The position numbers were made by a program, and so were the translations under genes. A DNA stretch of 64,000 nucleotides from Impatiens glandulifera (Eukaryota > Streptophyta > Magnoliopsida > Ericales > Balsaminaceae), in the NCBI RefSeq assembly GCF_907164915.1, contig NC_061863.1, positions 65,525,364 through 65,589,363 of the forward strand. The letters are read 5' to 3'. The notes below the pieces were generated by a model. It saw only the letters and a list, made by a program, of their open reading frames with translations, was not told the DNA's origin and searched no databases. Shown here one piece after another: positions 63,401 through 64,000 of this stretch; within the stretch, counting starts at the first letter, position 1; each line of letters opens with the position of its first letter.

Positions 63401-64000
63401 TCTTGACATTGACAAGGAGATCATCTGTAAACATGTCAAGAGATTTTGGATACTATTGGTTACGACTAGCCATATACATAATCTTGTCAATTTGTGTTGG
63501 CACGGTCTTTTTTAACATTGGCACGGAATATACGTCGATCTTAGCTCGGGGAGCATGCAGTGGCTTCATATCGGGTTTCATGATATTTATGTCCATTGGA
63601 AGCTTCCCAAACTTTATAGAAGAGATGAAGGTATATATATTGTTCAAATTAACCAAGAATTGCAATAATTTCTTAGAAATATTGTTGACACATTTAATAT
63701 CTCATGAATAATATTGAAATAGGTGTTTTACAAGGAACGACAAAACGGGTATTATGGAGTCACGGTTTTCATTCTCTCAAACTTCATTTCTTCCTTCCCA
63801 TTCTTAATTTTGATATCGATGTCCACGGCAACTATAACTTATTTCATGGTGAAATCTCGGCCTGGATTCTCTTATTACGTGTTTTCTTGTCTCAACCTAC
63901 TTTTCAACTTATCCGCCATAGAGAGCTGCATGATGGTGGTAGCTTCAATAGTTCCCAACTTCTTGATGGGAATCATAACCGGGGCTGGAACACTAGTAAG
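60469..64000 (+). CDS. ABC transporter G family half-transporter (ABCG12/ABCG15-like), 3' truncated
   Basis: Exons so far: 60469-60733, 62152-62231, 62323-62784, 62921-63043, 63142-63273, 63346-63630 and 63723-63995; the window ends inside intron 7 after 540 codons. Members of this group dimerise in the plasma membrane and export lipids such as wax or other surface polymers. The nucleotide-binding domain comes first, as in all ABCG proteins: [12 protein letters not shown], Walker [11 protein letters not shown]-loop AYATQDE, signature [11 protein letters not shown], Walker [14 protein letters not shown] and switch His in SSIHQPS. The linker [20 protein letters not shown] follows, then the first transmembrane helices ([36 protein letters not shown]) and [13 protein letters not shown]. 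Intron 1 is 1.4 kb of A+T-rich DNA, long for this window. Neighbouring Y14 matches ABCG12 and Y14 being adjacent in Arabidopsis, from memory. The remaining helices lie off the right edge. Confidence 0.92.

Overview
This is nuclear DNA of a flowering plant, almost certainly a eudicot. Genes carry many short GT-AG introns, intergenic DNA is very A+T-rich and full of microsatellites and decayed transposable elements, and nearly every protein matches a plant-specific or plant-typical family. There are no operons, CRISPR arrays or phage features. I could not place the species.

Layout: 1-789 is the 3' end of a PHD-finger gene (+). 2423-4718 is a TITAN9-like gene (+). 5968-7103 is a UBC19/UBC20-type ubiquitin-conjugating enzyme (+). 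7758-10810 is a hexokinase-like gene (-) converging on it. 11-21 kb is largely gene-free with a decayed coding fragment near 19.6-20.0 kb. 21468-24169 is a class I formin (+). 24.2-32.2 kb is A+T-rich DNA with duplicated blocks and tRNA-like repeats. 32403-33496 is a beta-1,3-glucanase (+). 38093-40835 is a CCCH/RRM RNA-binding protein (-). 41.1-54.7 kb is a 13.6-kb desert of transposon relics. 54794-55629 is the exon-junction-complex protein Y14 (+). 55923-57193 is TFIIB (-). 57.2-60.4 kb holds low-complexity and promoter-like repeat DNA. 60469 to the right edge is the start of an ABCG half-transporter (+).

These are ordinary independently transcribed genes, not a pathway cluster. From memory, two groups match Arabidopsis neighbourhoods: hexokinase-like/UBC19/TITAN9 (At3g20040, At3g20060, At3g20070) and ABCG12/Y14 (At1g51500, At1g51510). 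The window may therefore be an expanded version of an ancestral eudicot segment.

I found no convincing new multi-gene system. The points most worth a second look are: the Y14 gene, intact except for GTG where ATG should be; a G-quadruplex-forming run 11 nt after the stop codon of the CCCH gene, next to an easily missed last exon; three WRKY-type sites at exact 7-bp spacing upstream of the glucanase; an exitron-like optional intron in the TITAN9-like gene; a 14-bp minisatellite behind a promoter-like GC island at 59.4-60.0 kb; and inverted repeats flanking the glucanase. Exon borders were read by eye from splice dinucleotides, frame continuity and family resemblance.
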